64,000 bases of DNA. Source: G965240365 sp965240365. Its GTDB lineage: Bacteria; Pseudomonadota; Gammaproteobacteria; Eutrophobiales; Eutrophobiaceae. Shown here one piece after another: positions 33,146 to 41,776 of the stretch. The notes beneath the pieces were generated by a model, which saw only the letters and a program-made list of their open reading frames with translations, was not told the DNA's origin and ran no database searches. Made by a program: the position numbers and the translations under genes. The stretch lies in contig OZ251218.1 in the NCBI GenBank assembly GCA_965240365.1, positions 2,976,001-3,040,000 on the forward strand. The letters run 5' to 3'. Within the stretch, counting starts at the first letter, position 1. Each line of letters begins with the position of its first letter.

Positions 33146-33296
33146 AGGAAGCTCTGAATAAATCCATCCTGGATTTCTCAGAGCACGCAAGGTGAAAATG
33201 CGATTTTCACCTTGCTTCAAAATCAATGACATACGTCAATGATTTTGGCGGCACATCCCTGTGCCGCGGGAAACTCTGATTCAATCAGAGTTTCCT
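33146..33296. mobile_element. Five-hairpin MITE, copy B
   Basis: 151 bp with 12-bp ends AGGAAGCTCTGA / TCAGAGTTTCCT and an AA target duplication (33144-33145, 33297-33298). Hairpins lie at 33151-33184, 33187-33215 (13-bp stem), 33219-33246, 33248-33267 and 33269-33295 (12-bp stem). It fills most of the gap between pxpC and gabD and lies 30 bp before the gabD ATG. It encodes nothing. Confidence 0.85.
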
Positions 33297-33326
33297 AAAG
33301 CAATAATTTTCGGATATGATCGCAAG

Positions 33327-34787
33327 ATGACCTTGGAACTTCAGAAAGACAGGGCCTTTATTGGCGGGGAATGGCGCCCGGCGGACAGCGAGCGGGTCTA
33401 TCCCGTGCATAATCCGGCCGATGGCGGCATTATCGGCAATGTCCCGGATATGGGCCGGCAGGATACGAGCAAGGCCATAGCGGCCGCCGGGCAAGCCCTG
33501 CCGGCGTGGTCGGCAAAAACGGCGAAGGAACGCGGCGCGATATTGCGCCGCTGGCATGAGTTGATCCTTGAACACAAGGAAGCGCTGGCCCGGATCGTCA
33601 CGGCCGAGTGCGGCAAGCCCCTGGCCGAGGCGCTCGGAGAAGTCGCCTACGGCGCTTCCTTTATCGAATGGTTCGCCGAGGAAGGCAAGCGGGCCTATGG
33701 CGAGGTTATCCCGCCGCATGGCGTTGACAAGCGCCTGTTGACGCTCAAACAGCCGGTCGGGGTGTGCGCGGCGATCACGCCCTGGAATTTTCCGATCGCC
33801 ATGATCACCCGCAAGGCAGGCCCGGCGCTCGCGGCCGGCTGCTGTATGGTGCTAAAACCGGCCGAGGCCACCCCGCTGACGGCCCTGGCGCTGGCGGCCC
33901 TGGCCGAGCAGGCCGCCGTGCCCGCCGGCGTCCTGAACATCGTCACGGCAAAATCCGGCGCCGAGGTCGGGCGGGAATTCTGCGAAAACCCGACAGTTCG
34001 AAAGCTCTCCTTTACCGGCTCCACCGCGACCGGGAAAATCCTCCTGAAACAATGCGCCGATACCGTAAAGCGTGTCTCTATGGAACTGGGCGGCAACGCC
34101 CCGTTTATCGTCTTTGCCGACGCGGAGCTTGACGCGGCCGTGGCCGGGGCGATGGCGTCCAAGTATCGCAACACGGGACAAACCTGTGTCTGCGCCAACC
34201 GTTTTCTGGTGCAGGCCGATATTTATGAGGCCTTCGCCGAAAAGCTGGCCGCGGCCGCGGCCGGGCTGAAGGTCGGCAATGGCCGCGAGGAGGGCGTTAC
34301 GCAAGGCCCGCTTATTAATGATGCCGGCCTCAGAAAGGTCGAGACCCATGTCGAAGATGCCGTTGCCAAAGGGGCAAAAGTCCTGTGTGGCGGCGGCCGG
34401 CATGAGCTTGGCGGCAACTTCTTTCAGCCCACGGTTTTAACCGATGTGACCGCCGGAATGCGGGTCGCGCGGGAAGAGACATTCGGGCCGCTGGCGCCGC
34501 TCTTCAGGTTCAACACCGAACAAGAGGCCATTGCGATGGCCAACGATACCGAGTTTGGCCTGGCCGCTTACTTCTACAGCCGCGATGTGGGCCGGATCAT
34601 GCGCGTCGCCGAGGCGCTTGAATACGGCATGGTGGGCGTCAATGAAGGCATCATCTCAACCGAAGTCGCCCCGTTTGGTGGGGTCAAGGAATCCGGTCTC
34701 GGGCGGGAAGGTTCCAGGCACGGCATAGAGGAATATCTTGAAACCAAATACCTGTGCCTGGGCGGTATTCAGCAAAATCCGGATTAA
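33327..34787 (+). CDS. gabD: NAD(P)-dependent succinate-semialdehyde dehydrogenase
   Basis: A 486-residue aldehyde dehydrogenase that oxidises succinate semialdehyde to succinate. The catalytic Glu is in SMELGGNAPFIVF (about 253), the nucleophilic Cys in NTGQTCVCANRFLV (about 288), and the oxyanion Asn in TPWNFPIAM (about 155). TCVCANR is typical of GabD. The ATG at 33327 gives the family length; an upstream open frame reads through the MITE and is not used. It is paired with gabT downstream for GABA catabolism. Confidence 0.92.
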   Translation: MTLELQKDRAFIGGEWRPADSERVYPVHNPADGGIIGNVPDMGRQDTSKAIAAAGQALPAWSAKTAKERGAILRRWHELILEHKEALARIVTAECGKPLAEALGEVAYGASFIEWFAEEGKRAYGEVIPPHGVDKRLLTLKQPVGVCAAITPWNFPIAMITRKAGPALAAGCCMVLKPAEATPLTALALAALAEQAAVPAGVLNIVTAKSGAEVGREFCENPTVRKLSFTGSTATGKILLKQCADTVKRVSMELGGNAPFIVFADAELDAAVAGAMASKYRNTGQTCVCANRFLVQADIYEAFAEKLAAAAAGLKVGNGREEGVTQGPLINDAGLRKVETHVEDAVAKGAKVLCGGGRHELGGNFFQPTVLTDVTAGMRVAREETFGPLAPLFRFNTEQEAIAMANDTEFGLAAYFYSRDVGRIMRVAEALEYGMVGVNEGIISTEVAPFGGVKESGLGREGSRHGIEEYLETKYLCLGGIQQNPD

Positions 34788-34862
34788 CCGGCGTCATTTC
34801 TGCCTGTAACAGGCAGATTTGTTCACAGTAGGCAGGCCAAAGAACATCAGCAGGAGGGCTTT

Positions 34863-36152
34863 TTGTTGAGCGCGAATTCAGAACTTCTCCAGCGCCGCGT
34901 CAATGCCGTGCCGCGCGGCGTGGCGTCCGCAACGCCGGTCTTTGTCAAGCGGGCGCGGAACGCGGAGTTGTGGGATATGGACGGCAAGCGGTATATTGAC
35001 TTTGCCGCGGGCATTGCCGTTGTCAACACCGGTCATGCGCATCCCCGACTGGTCGAGGCCGTCTCGGCGCAAAATGAGCGGTTCTCTCATACGGCCTTTC
35101 AGGTGGCGCCCTACGAGACTTATATCGCGCTGGCCGAGCGCCTTAACCGGGCCGCGCCGATCCCGAATGCCAAGACCCTGCTGATGACCACCGGCGCCGA
35201 GGCGGTGGAGAATGCCATCAAGATCGCGCGCCACTATACCGGGCGTTCCGCCGTTATCTCTTTCACGGGCGCATTCCACGGACGCTCGCTGCTGACGATG
35301 GGCCTGACCGGCAAGGTCATGCCTTACAAGGCCGGCTTTGGGCCGTTTCCGGCGGAGATTTATCAGGCCCCGTTCCCCATTGCGCATCATGGCGTGAGCG
35401 AGGCGGATTCTCTGGCCGCGCTGGAACGCCTCTTCAAGAGCGAGGTCGAGCCTGCCCGTATCGCGGCCATTATTATTGAGCCGGTGCAGGGGGAGGGCGG
35501 TTTTTATATCGCGCCCAGGGGCTTTATAAAACGCCTGCGTGAACTCTGCGATAAACATGGCATCCTGCTGATCTGTGACGAGGTTCAGACCGGTTTTGCC
35601 AGGACCGGCAAGCTGTTTGCGATCGAGCATTTTGAAGTTGAAGCGGACATGATGACGATTGCCAAGGCCCTGGCGGGCGGTTATCCGCTCTCCGGCGTGA
35701 TCGGCAAGGCGGAGATCATGGACAGTCCGGCCCCCGGGGGGTTGGGCGGGACGTATGGCGGCAGCCCCATTGGCTGCGCGGCGGCGCATGCTGTGCTGGA
35801 TGTTATCGAGGCGGAAAACCTGTGCCGGAAAAGTCTGGCAATGGGCGAGCGCATGGTGGCCCGCATCACGGCCATGCGCGACCGGGACGACACGGCCCCG
35901 ATCGGCAATATCCGCAATCTGGGCGGCATGGTGGCCTTTGAACTGGTGGCAGAGCGGGGCGGCAACGCGCCCGCGCCCGAACTGGCAAAAAAGGTGGCCG
36001 CCAGGGCGCTGGAAAACGGTTTGATCATTTTGTCCTGCGGTATCTATGGCAACACGATCCGCCTGCTGGCGCCCTTGACCATACCGCCGGAACACCTTGA
36101 AGAGGGTCTCAATGCGCTTGAACAGGCCCTGCTTGACGCGGCAGTTGGCTGA
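34863..36152 (+). CDS. gabT: 4-aminobutyrate aminotransferase
   Basis: A 429-residue class III aminotransferase that converts GABA plus 2-oxoglutarate to succinate semialdehyde and glutamate. The PLP Lys lies in MTIAKALAGGYPLSGV (about 268); ICDEVQTGFARTGKLFA and AIIIEPVQGEGGFY are family signatures. No ATG occurs before the conserved core, and AGGAGGG is followed by TTGTTG, so it starts at TTG 34863 or 34866. It lies 75 nt after gabD. Confidence 0.92.
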   Translation: MLSANSELLQRRVNAVPRGVASATPVFVKRARNAELWDMDGKRYIDFAAGIAVVNTGHAHPRLVEAVSAQNERFSHTAFQVAPYETYIALAERLNRAAPIPNAKTLLMTTGAEAVENAIKIARHYTGRSAVISFTGAFHGRSLLTMGLTGKVMPYKAGFGPFPAEIYQAPFPIAHHGVSEADSLAALERLFKSEVEPARIAAIIIEPVQGEGGFYIAPRGFIKRLRELCDKHGILLICDEVQTGFARTGKLFAIEHFEVEADMMTIAKALAGGYPLSGVIGKAEIMDSPAPGGLGGTYGGSPIGCAAAHAVLDVIEAENLCRKSLAMGERMVARITAMRDRDDTAPIGNIRNLGGMVAFELVAERGGNAPAPELAKKVAARALENGLIILSCGIYGNTIRLLAPLTIPPEHLEEGLNALEQALLDAAVG

Positions 36153-36169
36153 TCGTCAGACCGGTAATT

Positions 36170-36340
36170 TTATTTGGCGCAGGCAGTTGAAGGCCAAAGT
36201 CCATTTCACTACCCGGCGTAGTCTTTCTGGATTCCCCGGCGGCCTGTTCCAGACCTGCCGGCACGGTTCAGGCCGAAATGACGCCTTTGTTGTCATTTCC
36301 GCGCAAGCCCTGCCTGTAGCAGGCAGGGGGAATGACAGCT
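36170..36340. repeat. Degenerate REP hairpins with a 19-bp palindrome
   Basis: The gap between gabT and livM has a decayed copy of the CCATTTCACTACCCGGC repeat and a REP arm GCGCAAGC/GGGAATGAC. A 19-bp palindrome (loop TAG, 36309-36327) sits exactly between the arm halves. Confidence 0.7.
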
Positions 36341-36348
36341 TCTCAAGT

Positions 36349-37653
36349 TTATTTCTCCGGGATCAGCCCGCGCGGGCTGAAGCGCAGCACCAGCAGCAGC
36401 ACGATGCCCATGGTCAAGAGGCGCATGTGGGCCGCGCTTGCGAGCAGGTGTTGTTTGAGCGCGCTGCCATCGGCCATGCCGCCGGTGATCAGTTGCATTA
36501 ACCAGAGGCCCATCGGCTCCACCTGAACCCAGAGGAACCAGATCAACATGCCGCCCAGAATCGCGCCCAGATTGCTGCCCGAACCGCCCACGATCACCAT
36601 GATCCAGATCAGAAAAGTGAAGCGCAGCGGATTGTAGTTGGCCGGCGTGAGTTGGCCGTCGAGCGTGGTCATCATGGCGCCCGCCAGCCCGCAGATGGCC
36701 GAACCCAGGACAAAGATCTGAAGGTGACGGCGGGTGACATCCTTGCCCATGGCCCCGGCCGCCACCTCGTTATCGCGGATCGCGCGCATCATCCTCCCCC
36801 AGGGGCTGTTCAGCGCGTTTTGCGCGAGCCACAGCAATAGCAGCAACACGATCAGGAACAGCGCCGTGTAGCCGAGTTTGACATAGAGCGTCGAGGCCGT
36901 GACCGGATCCAGCCCGAAACCGGCGACCCTTTCAACAAAGGCCGGGTCATTTTGCAGGTCGATCTCGTAGGGCAGCGGGCGGGGCAGGCCGATCACGTTC
37001 TTGACGCCGCGCGCCAGCCAGTCTTCGTTCATGAGCACGGAATTGATGATTTCGGCGATGCCCAGCGTGGCGATGGCCAGATAGTCCGAGCGCAGGCCCA
37101 GTGCGGTCTTGCCGATCAGCCAGGCCGCGCCGGCCGCCAGCAGGGCGCCCGTGGGCCAGGCCAGCAGCACGGGCAGGTCGAGGCCGCCGATATGGCCCGC
37201 CGCGGCCGGATTGATCGCCTCGACCGCCGCCACGTTTGCGTCGAAGACCGAGCGGTAAAGCAGGAAACCCGCGATCAGGATGGCCAGAACCGCCAGATTG
37301 CGCGGCCGGCCCCGGGGCAGTTTGCGGCTGGCCATGATCGCGGCGATCACGGCGGCCGCGCCCAGCAGCAGCGCCAGCAGGATGCCCCGGCCGCCCGCCG
37401 CCCAGGCCTCGGGCCGCAACTCGGTGGAGACCAGCACCACGGCCAGCCCGCCCAGCGCGACAAAGCCCATCACGCCGATGTTGAACAGACCGGCCAGGCC
37501 CCATTGCAGGTTCACGCCCAGCGCCATGACGGCGGACACCAGGCCCATGTTCAGGATCAGGATGGCCGAGTTCCAGCTTTGCATGAAGCCGGTGGCCAGG
37601 ATAAGGCCGCTCACGATCAGAAACAGGGCCGTATTTTTCAGGTTCGCGCTCAT
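36349..37653 (-). CDS. livM: Branched-chain amino-acid ABC transporter permease LivM
   Basis: A 434-residue inner-membrane permease with about ten helices. The LivM core is visible in LGVNLQWGLAGLFNIGVMGFVALGG near the N-terminus, LRSDYLAIATLGIAEII, and the cytoplasmic coupling loop GRMMRAIRDNEVAAGAMGKD (about 290-309). It is the last gene of a five-gene liv operon and overlaps livH by 4 nt. Confidence 0.93.
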   Translation of the reverse strand: MSANLKNTALFLIVSGLILATGFMQSWNSAILILNMGLVSAVMALGVNLQWGLAGLFNIGVMGFVALGGLAVVLVSTELRPEAWAAGGRGILLALLLGAAAVIAAIMASRKLPRGRPRNLAVLAILIAGFLLYRSVFDANVAAVEAINPAAAGHIGGLDLPVLLAWPTGALLAAGAAWLIGKTALGLRSDYLAIATLGIAEIINSVLMNEDWLARGVKNVIGLPRPLPYEIDLQNDPAFVERVAGFGLDPVTASTLYVKLGYTALFLIVLLLLLWLAQNALNSPWGRMMRAIRDNEVAAGAMGKDVTRRHLQIFVLGSAICGLAGAMMTTLDGQLTPANYNPLRFTFLIWIMVIVGGSGSNLGAILGGMLIWFLWVQVEPMGLWLMQLITGGMADGSALKQHLLASAAHMRLLTMGIVLLLVLRFSPRGLIPEK

Positions 37654-38651
37654 ACCGATCTGCCCTTGAACAGGCCGGTGGGCCGGAACAGCAGCACGAT
37701 CACCAGGATCGCAAAGCTGACCGCGAATTTATAGTCGGTGCTCAGCAGTTGCACCAGACCTTCAGGCTCGGCCCCCAGATAGTTCAGGACTTTCTTCCAG
37801 GCATAGGTGATGGTGACCTCGGAAAAGGCGATCACGAAGCCGCCGGCGATGGCGCCCGGCGGGCTGCCGAGGCCGCCCACGATGGCCGAGGCGAAGATCG
37901 GCAGCAATAACTGGAAATAGGTAAATGGCTTGAAGCTCTTGTCCAGACCATAAAGGACGCCGGCCGTGGTGGCCAGCGCCGCCACGATCAACCAGGTGAC
38001 CAGCACCACGCGCTCGGGGTTGACGCCCGAGAGCAACGCCAACTCCTCATTGTCGGAATAGGCACGCATGGATTTGCCGGCGCGGGTCCGGTTGAGGAAC
38101 CAGAATAACAGGGCCATGCAGATCAGCGCGATGAAGAGGGTCAGGCCCTGGGTGGTCTTGATCGCCAGGCCCTCATTCAGGCCGGTCAGGGTCTTGAATT
38201 CGCGGGCCGAGATGATGAAGCGCTCGCCATCGGCAAAGCGCCGGTCGCCGGGGCCGATGATAAAACGGACCAGGCCGTTCATGATGAACATGACGCCCAT
38301 GGAGACGATCACCAGGATAATCGGCCTGGCCTTCTGCTCGCGGTAGAAGCGATAGACAAGGCGGTCGGTGGCCAGGAGCAGCGCCATGCAGCCCAGAATG
38401 GCGACCGGCAGGGCCAGCAGGGCGGTGGGCAGCGGCCCGAAGTGAATGCCGGCCGCTTGCAGCCACCAGGTCGTCATCACGGCGATCATGGCCCCGAACG
38501 CCATGGTGTCGCCATGCGCAAAGTTTGAAAAGCGCAGGATGCCATAGATCAGCGTCACGCCCAGCGCCCCCAGGGCCAGTTGACTGCCATAGGCAAGCGC
38601 GGGGATCAGCACGAAGTTGGCAAGCACCACCAGGGAGTTGAGCAGTTCCAT
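37650..38651 (-). CDS. livH: Branched-chain amino-acid ABC transporter permease LivH
   Basis: A 333-residue permease with about eight helices. LGVTLIYGILRFSNFAHGDTMAFGAM near the N-terminus and the coupling loop RTRAGKSMRAYSDNEELALLSGV (about 188-210) define LivH. It overlaps livM by 4 nt and follows livF by 56 nt. Confidence 0.93.
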   Translation of the reverse strand: MELLNSLVVLANFVLIPALAYGSQLALGALGVTLIYGILRFSNFAHGDTMAFGAMIAVMTTWWLQAAGIHFGPLPTALLALPVAILGCMALLLATDRLVYRFYREQKARPIILVIVSMGVMFIMNGLVRFIIGPGDRRFADGERFIISAREFKTLTGLNEGLAIKTTQGLTLFIALICMALLFWFLNRTRAGKSMRAYSDNEELALLSGVNPERVVLVTWLIVAALATTAGVLYGLDKSFKPFTYFQLLLPIFASAIVGGLGSPPGAIAGGFVIAFSEVTITYAWKKVLNYLGAEPEGLVQLLSTDYKFAVSFAILVIVLLFRPTGLFKGRSV

Positions 38652-38707
38652 CGGTTTTTTTCTCTAAAAACGTCCCGGTCGAGACTAAGCGCCCGGTTCG
38701 TTGCGGT

Positions 38708-39421
38708 TCAGCCCCCCAAAAACGATTGGCGCACCTCGGGATCGGCCAGCAGTTCCCGGCCCGTGCCGGTATAGGCATTGCGGCCCTGTACCAGGACATA
38801 ACCCTTGTCGGCGATTTCCAGCGCCTGTTTGGCCTTTTGTTCCACCATCAGCACGGCCAGACCGCCGCGGCTGACCTCGATGATGCGGTCAAACAACTCA
38901 TCCATGACGATAGGCGAGACGCCCGCGGTGGGTTCGTCGAGCAGCAGCACCTTGGGCCGGGTCATCAGCGCCCGGCCCACGGCGACCTGTTGCCGCTGAC
39001 CGCCCGACAGTTCGCCCGCCGCCTGTCGGCGCTTGGCGCGCAGGATCGGGAACAAGTCATAGACTTCTTCCAGGGTCCCGGCGATGTCATCGGCGCGGAT
39101 GAAGGCGCCCATCTCAAGATTTTCCTCAACCGTCATCGAGGTGAAGATATTATGGGTCTGGGGCACAAAGCCCATGCCTCTGGCCACGCGGGCCTGCGGC
39201 GAAAGTCCGGTAATGTCTTCATCGCCCAGACGCACGGCGCCCCGGCGCACGTTCACCATGCCGAGGATGGCCTTCATCGCGGTCGATTTGCCGGCCCCGT
39301 TGGGGCCGACGATCACCGCGATCTGGCCCTGCTCCACGGCAATGGTGCAGCCATGCAGGATGTCGGCGGCCTTGCCGTAGCCGCCGGTCATGGCGTCTCC
39401 GATCAGGAAGGGATCAGCCAT
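38708..39421 (-). CDS. livF: Branched-chain amino-acid ABC transporter ATPase LivF
   Basis: A 237-residue ATP-binding subunit. It has Walker A GPNGAGKST (about 38-46), the ABC signature LSGGQRQQVAVGRALM (about 139-154), Walker B KVLLLDEPTAGVSP and the H-loop replaced by a Gln-containing MVEQKA typical of LivF. Its first 8 nt overlap livG. Confidence 0.94.
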   Translation of the reverse strand: MADPFLIGDAMTGGYGKAADILHGCTIAVEQGQIAVIVGPNGAGKSTAMKAILGMVNVRRGAVRLGDEDITGLSPQARVARGMGFVPQTHNIFTSMTVEENLEMGAFIRADDIAGTLEEVYDLFPILRAKRRQAAGELSGGQRQQVAVGRALMTRPKVLLLDEPTAGVSPIVMDELFDRIIEVSRGGLAVLMVEQKAKQALEIADKGYVLVQGRNAYTGTGRELLADPEVRQSFLGG

Positions 39422-40340
39422 TGGCGTGCTGCAATTGATCCCTGTTTTTGAGGCCGGTGCCCAGATAGGCCTCGATCACCGCGTCGTTGGCCTTGATCTC
39501 ATCCAGCGTGCCCTGGGCCAGGATCCGGCCCTCGACCATACAGATCACCGGGTCGCAGAGCCGGGCGATCAAATCCATATCGTGCTCGATCACGACAAAG
39601 GTATAACCACGCTCCACGGACAGGCGCTTGATGGTGTCGGCGATGGTCGCCAGCAGGGTGCGGTTCACGCCGGCGCCCACTTCGTCGAGGAATACGACCT
39701 TGGCATCGACCATCATCGCACGGCCCAATTCCAGCAGTTTTTTCTGCCCGCCGGACACCTCGCCCGCCTTGAGATCGGCGATATGCTCAATGGTCAGGAA
39801 TTTGAGCACGGCCTCGGCCCTGGCGCGCAGGGCGCGCTCCTCGGCGGCGATCCGCCCGCGCCCGAACCAGGTATTCCACAGCGCCTCGCCCGACTGCCCG
39901 CCCGGCACCATCATCAGGTTCTCGCGGCAACTCATTGAACCGAATTCATGCGTGATCTGGAAGGTGCGCAAGAGGCCCTTGTGAAACAGTTTGTGCGGCG
40001 GCAGGCCGGTGATATCCTCGCCATCCAGATAAACCCTGCCGCCGCTCGGCGCCAGCAGGCCGTTGATGATATTAAACAGTGTCGTCTTGCCGGCCCCGTT
40101 CGGGCCGATCAGGCCGGTAATCGAACCCCTGGCAATATCCAGGCTGACGCCATCGACCGCATGGAAGCCGCCGAAGCGTTTGTGCGCCTGCCGCACGGCG
40201 ATGATGTTGTCTCCGCGGCGCCGGCCGTGCGCCGCGGTTTTTGCGCCAGCCTGCCCGGGGCCGCCGGGCCCCGCCTGTTGCCGGCCGCGGGCTTTCTCGC
40301 TGACACAACCGGGGGGTGGTGGAGCGGTCAGGCCCGGCAT
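39414..40340 (-). CDS. livG: Branched-chain amino-acid ABC transporter ATPase LivG
   Basis: A 308-residue ATP-binding subunit with Walker A GPNGAGKTT, signature VSGGQKKLLELGRAMM and Walker B KVVFLDEVGAGVNR (the usual DEP reads DEV). About 47 residues before the ABC core (Pro/Gly/Arg-rich) are not typical of the family; translation may really start near the GTG of AVRQAHKRFGG, or this is a genuine extension. It follows the binding-protein gene by 23 nt. Confidence 0.9.
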   Translation of the reverse strand: MPGLTAPPPPGCVSEKARGRQQAGPGGPGQAGAKTAAHGRRRGDNIIAVRQAHKRFGGFHAVDGVSLDIARGSITGLIGPNGAGKTTLFNIINGLLAPSGGRVYLDGEDITGLPPHKLFHKGLLRTFQITHEFGSMSCRENLMMVPGGQSGEALWNTWFGRGRIAAEERALRARAEAVLKFLTIEHIADLKAGEVSGGQKKLLELGRAMMVDAKVVFLDEVGAGVNRTLLATIADTIKRLSVERGYTFVVIEHDMDLIARLCDPVICMVEGRILAQGTLDEIKANDAVIEAYLGTGLKNRDQLQHANG

Positions 40341-40363
40341 GTCTGCTTTATTATTGGCGCGGA

Positions 40364-41560
40364 TCAGCGATACCTGGCGGTCTGGATCCGGCCACCCTTG
40401 ACCTCGATCTCGCGGTAACCGCCGGCGGCCTCGCCGGGCTCGATCAACTCGATCGCGGTCGCGCCGATATAGTCGATGTCACCGCCTTCTTTCAGGATCC
40501 GCAGCGCCTTGCCCAGTTCGCCGGCCCGGATCGGCTCGCCCGGGGCGTTGGCCACCTCCATGACTTTGGCGGCATAGTCTTTGGCGTCTTTGGAATTGGC
40601 GGCCTGCATGGCCAGCAGGATCAGGGCCGCGGCGTCATAGCTTTCGCCGATATAGGGGCCGTTGGTATCGAAACCCCTGGCGGCCACGGCGTCAATCACC
40701 GCCTTTGGATCCGCGCCCTCGGAACCCGGCACGGTGCCGATAGAGCCGTCGATCTCGCTGCCGAAGTTTTTTTCCAGCGCCGAGCCGATCATGCCGTCCG
40801 ACATGGCGAAGGTGTCAAAGGCGCCCGAGTCCAGCGCGGCGCGGATCATGCCGGAACCGCCCTGATCCACATAACCGGCCACGACCAGAACATCGCCCCC
40901 GGCCGCGGCCAGCGCGCCCACCTCGGCCGAATAATCGGCCTTGCCATCGACATGGGCCGAGGCCGCGGTGACTTCACCGCCGGCCGCGCGGAAGGCCGCG
41001 CTGATGCTCTCGGACAGGCCCTTGCCATAGTCGTTATTGGTGTAGGTGATCGCCGCCCGTTTGAAGCCGCGCTCAATGAGCACATCGGCCAGGATCTGGC
41101 CCTGACGCGCGTCCGAGGGGACAGTGCGGAAGAACATGCCGTTGTCCTGGGCCTCGGTCAGGGCGGGCGAGGTGGAGGCCGGCGAGATGATGACAACGCC
41201 GTTCGGCATGGCCACATTGGCCAGGATCGCGCCGGTCGCGCCCGAACAGTCCGCGCCCATGATGCCGTTGACGCCATCGGAGGTCACCAGGCGTTCGGCC
41301 GCGGCGGTGGCGGCGGCCGCGTCCACGCAGGTGGAGTCGCCGCGCACGGGGGTAACGCTGGCGTTGTCGAGCAGCAGGCCGGATTCGTTCACCTCGCGTA
41401 TGGCCTGCTCGGCGCCGGCCGCCATGGCCGGGGTCATGGATTCAAGCGGGCCGGTAAAGCCCAGGATAATGCCCAGTTTGACTTCTTTGGCATGACCGCC
41501 GGCAAAGGCGGCGCCCGCCATGAGAGTTGTGGCCAGGATGGCCATAAGCTGTTTTTTCAT
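40364..41560 (-). CDS. livK: Branched-chain amino-acid ABC transporter substrate-binding protein
   Basis: A 398-residue periplasmic type I binding protein. The signal peptide is MKKQLMAILATTLMAGAAFA and the mature part starts GGHAKEVKLGIILGFTGPL. Segments GIMGADCSGATGAIL and IISPASTSPAL line the usual ligand cleft. The ATG at 41560 follows AGGAG; a longer frame from 41587 is rejected. It is the first gene of the operon livK-G-F-H-M. The true substrate may be another amino acid or amide, as in many Liv-type systems. Confidence 0.9.
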   Translation of the reverse strand: MKKQLMAILATTLMAGAAFAGGHAKEVKLGIILGFTGPLESMTPAMAAGAEQAIREVNESGLLLDNASVTPVRGDSTCVDAAAATAAAERLVTSDGVNGIMGADCSGATGAILANVAMPNGVVIISPASTSPALTEAQDNGMFFRTVPSDARQGQILADVLIERGFKRAAITYTNNDYGKGLSESISAAFRAAGGEVTAASAHVDGKADYSAEVGALAAAGGDVLVVAGYVDQGGSGMIRAALDSGAFDTFAMSDGMIGSALEKNFGSEIDGSIGTVPGSEGADPKAVIDAVAARGFDTNGPYIGESYDAAALILLAMQAANSKDAKDYAAKVMEVANAPGEPIRAGELGKALRILKEGGDIDYIGATAIELIEPGEAAGGYREIEVKGGRIQTARYR

Positions 41561-41776
41561 AAGAATACTCCTGTTTCGGGATGTCATTCATTTCAATTCG
41601 ATTCAAACATTACGCCAGATATGGCAGGAATTCAATGATTTGTCCGGGTTCAATTACATTATGAGACAAATCAGGGCTACTTTAGCCTTACTTCTTCCTG
41701 TTCGTCATTCCGGCCGGCCTGCCGCGGGCAGGCGCAACCCGGAGATTTTGATAACTCGCCTGAGCCCCGCCCCCGC

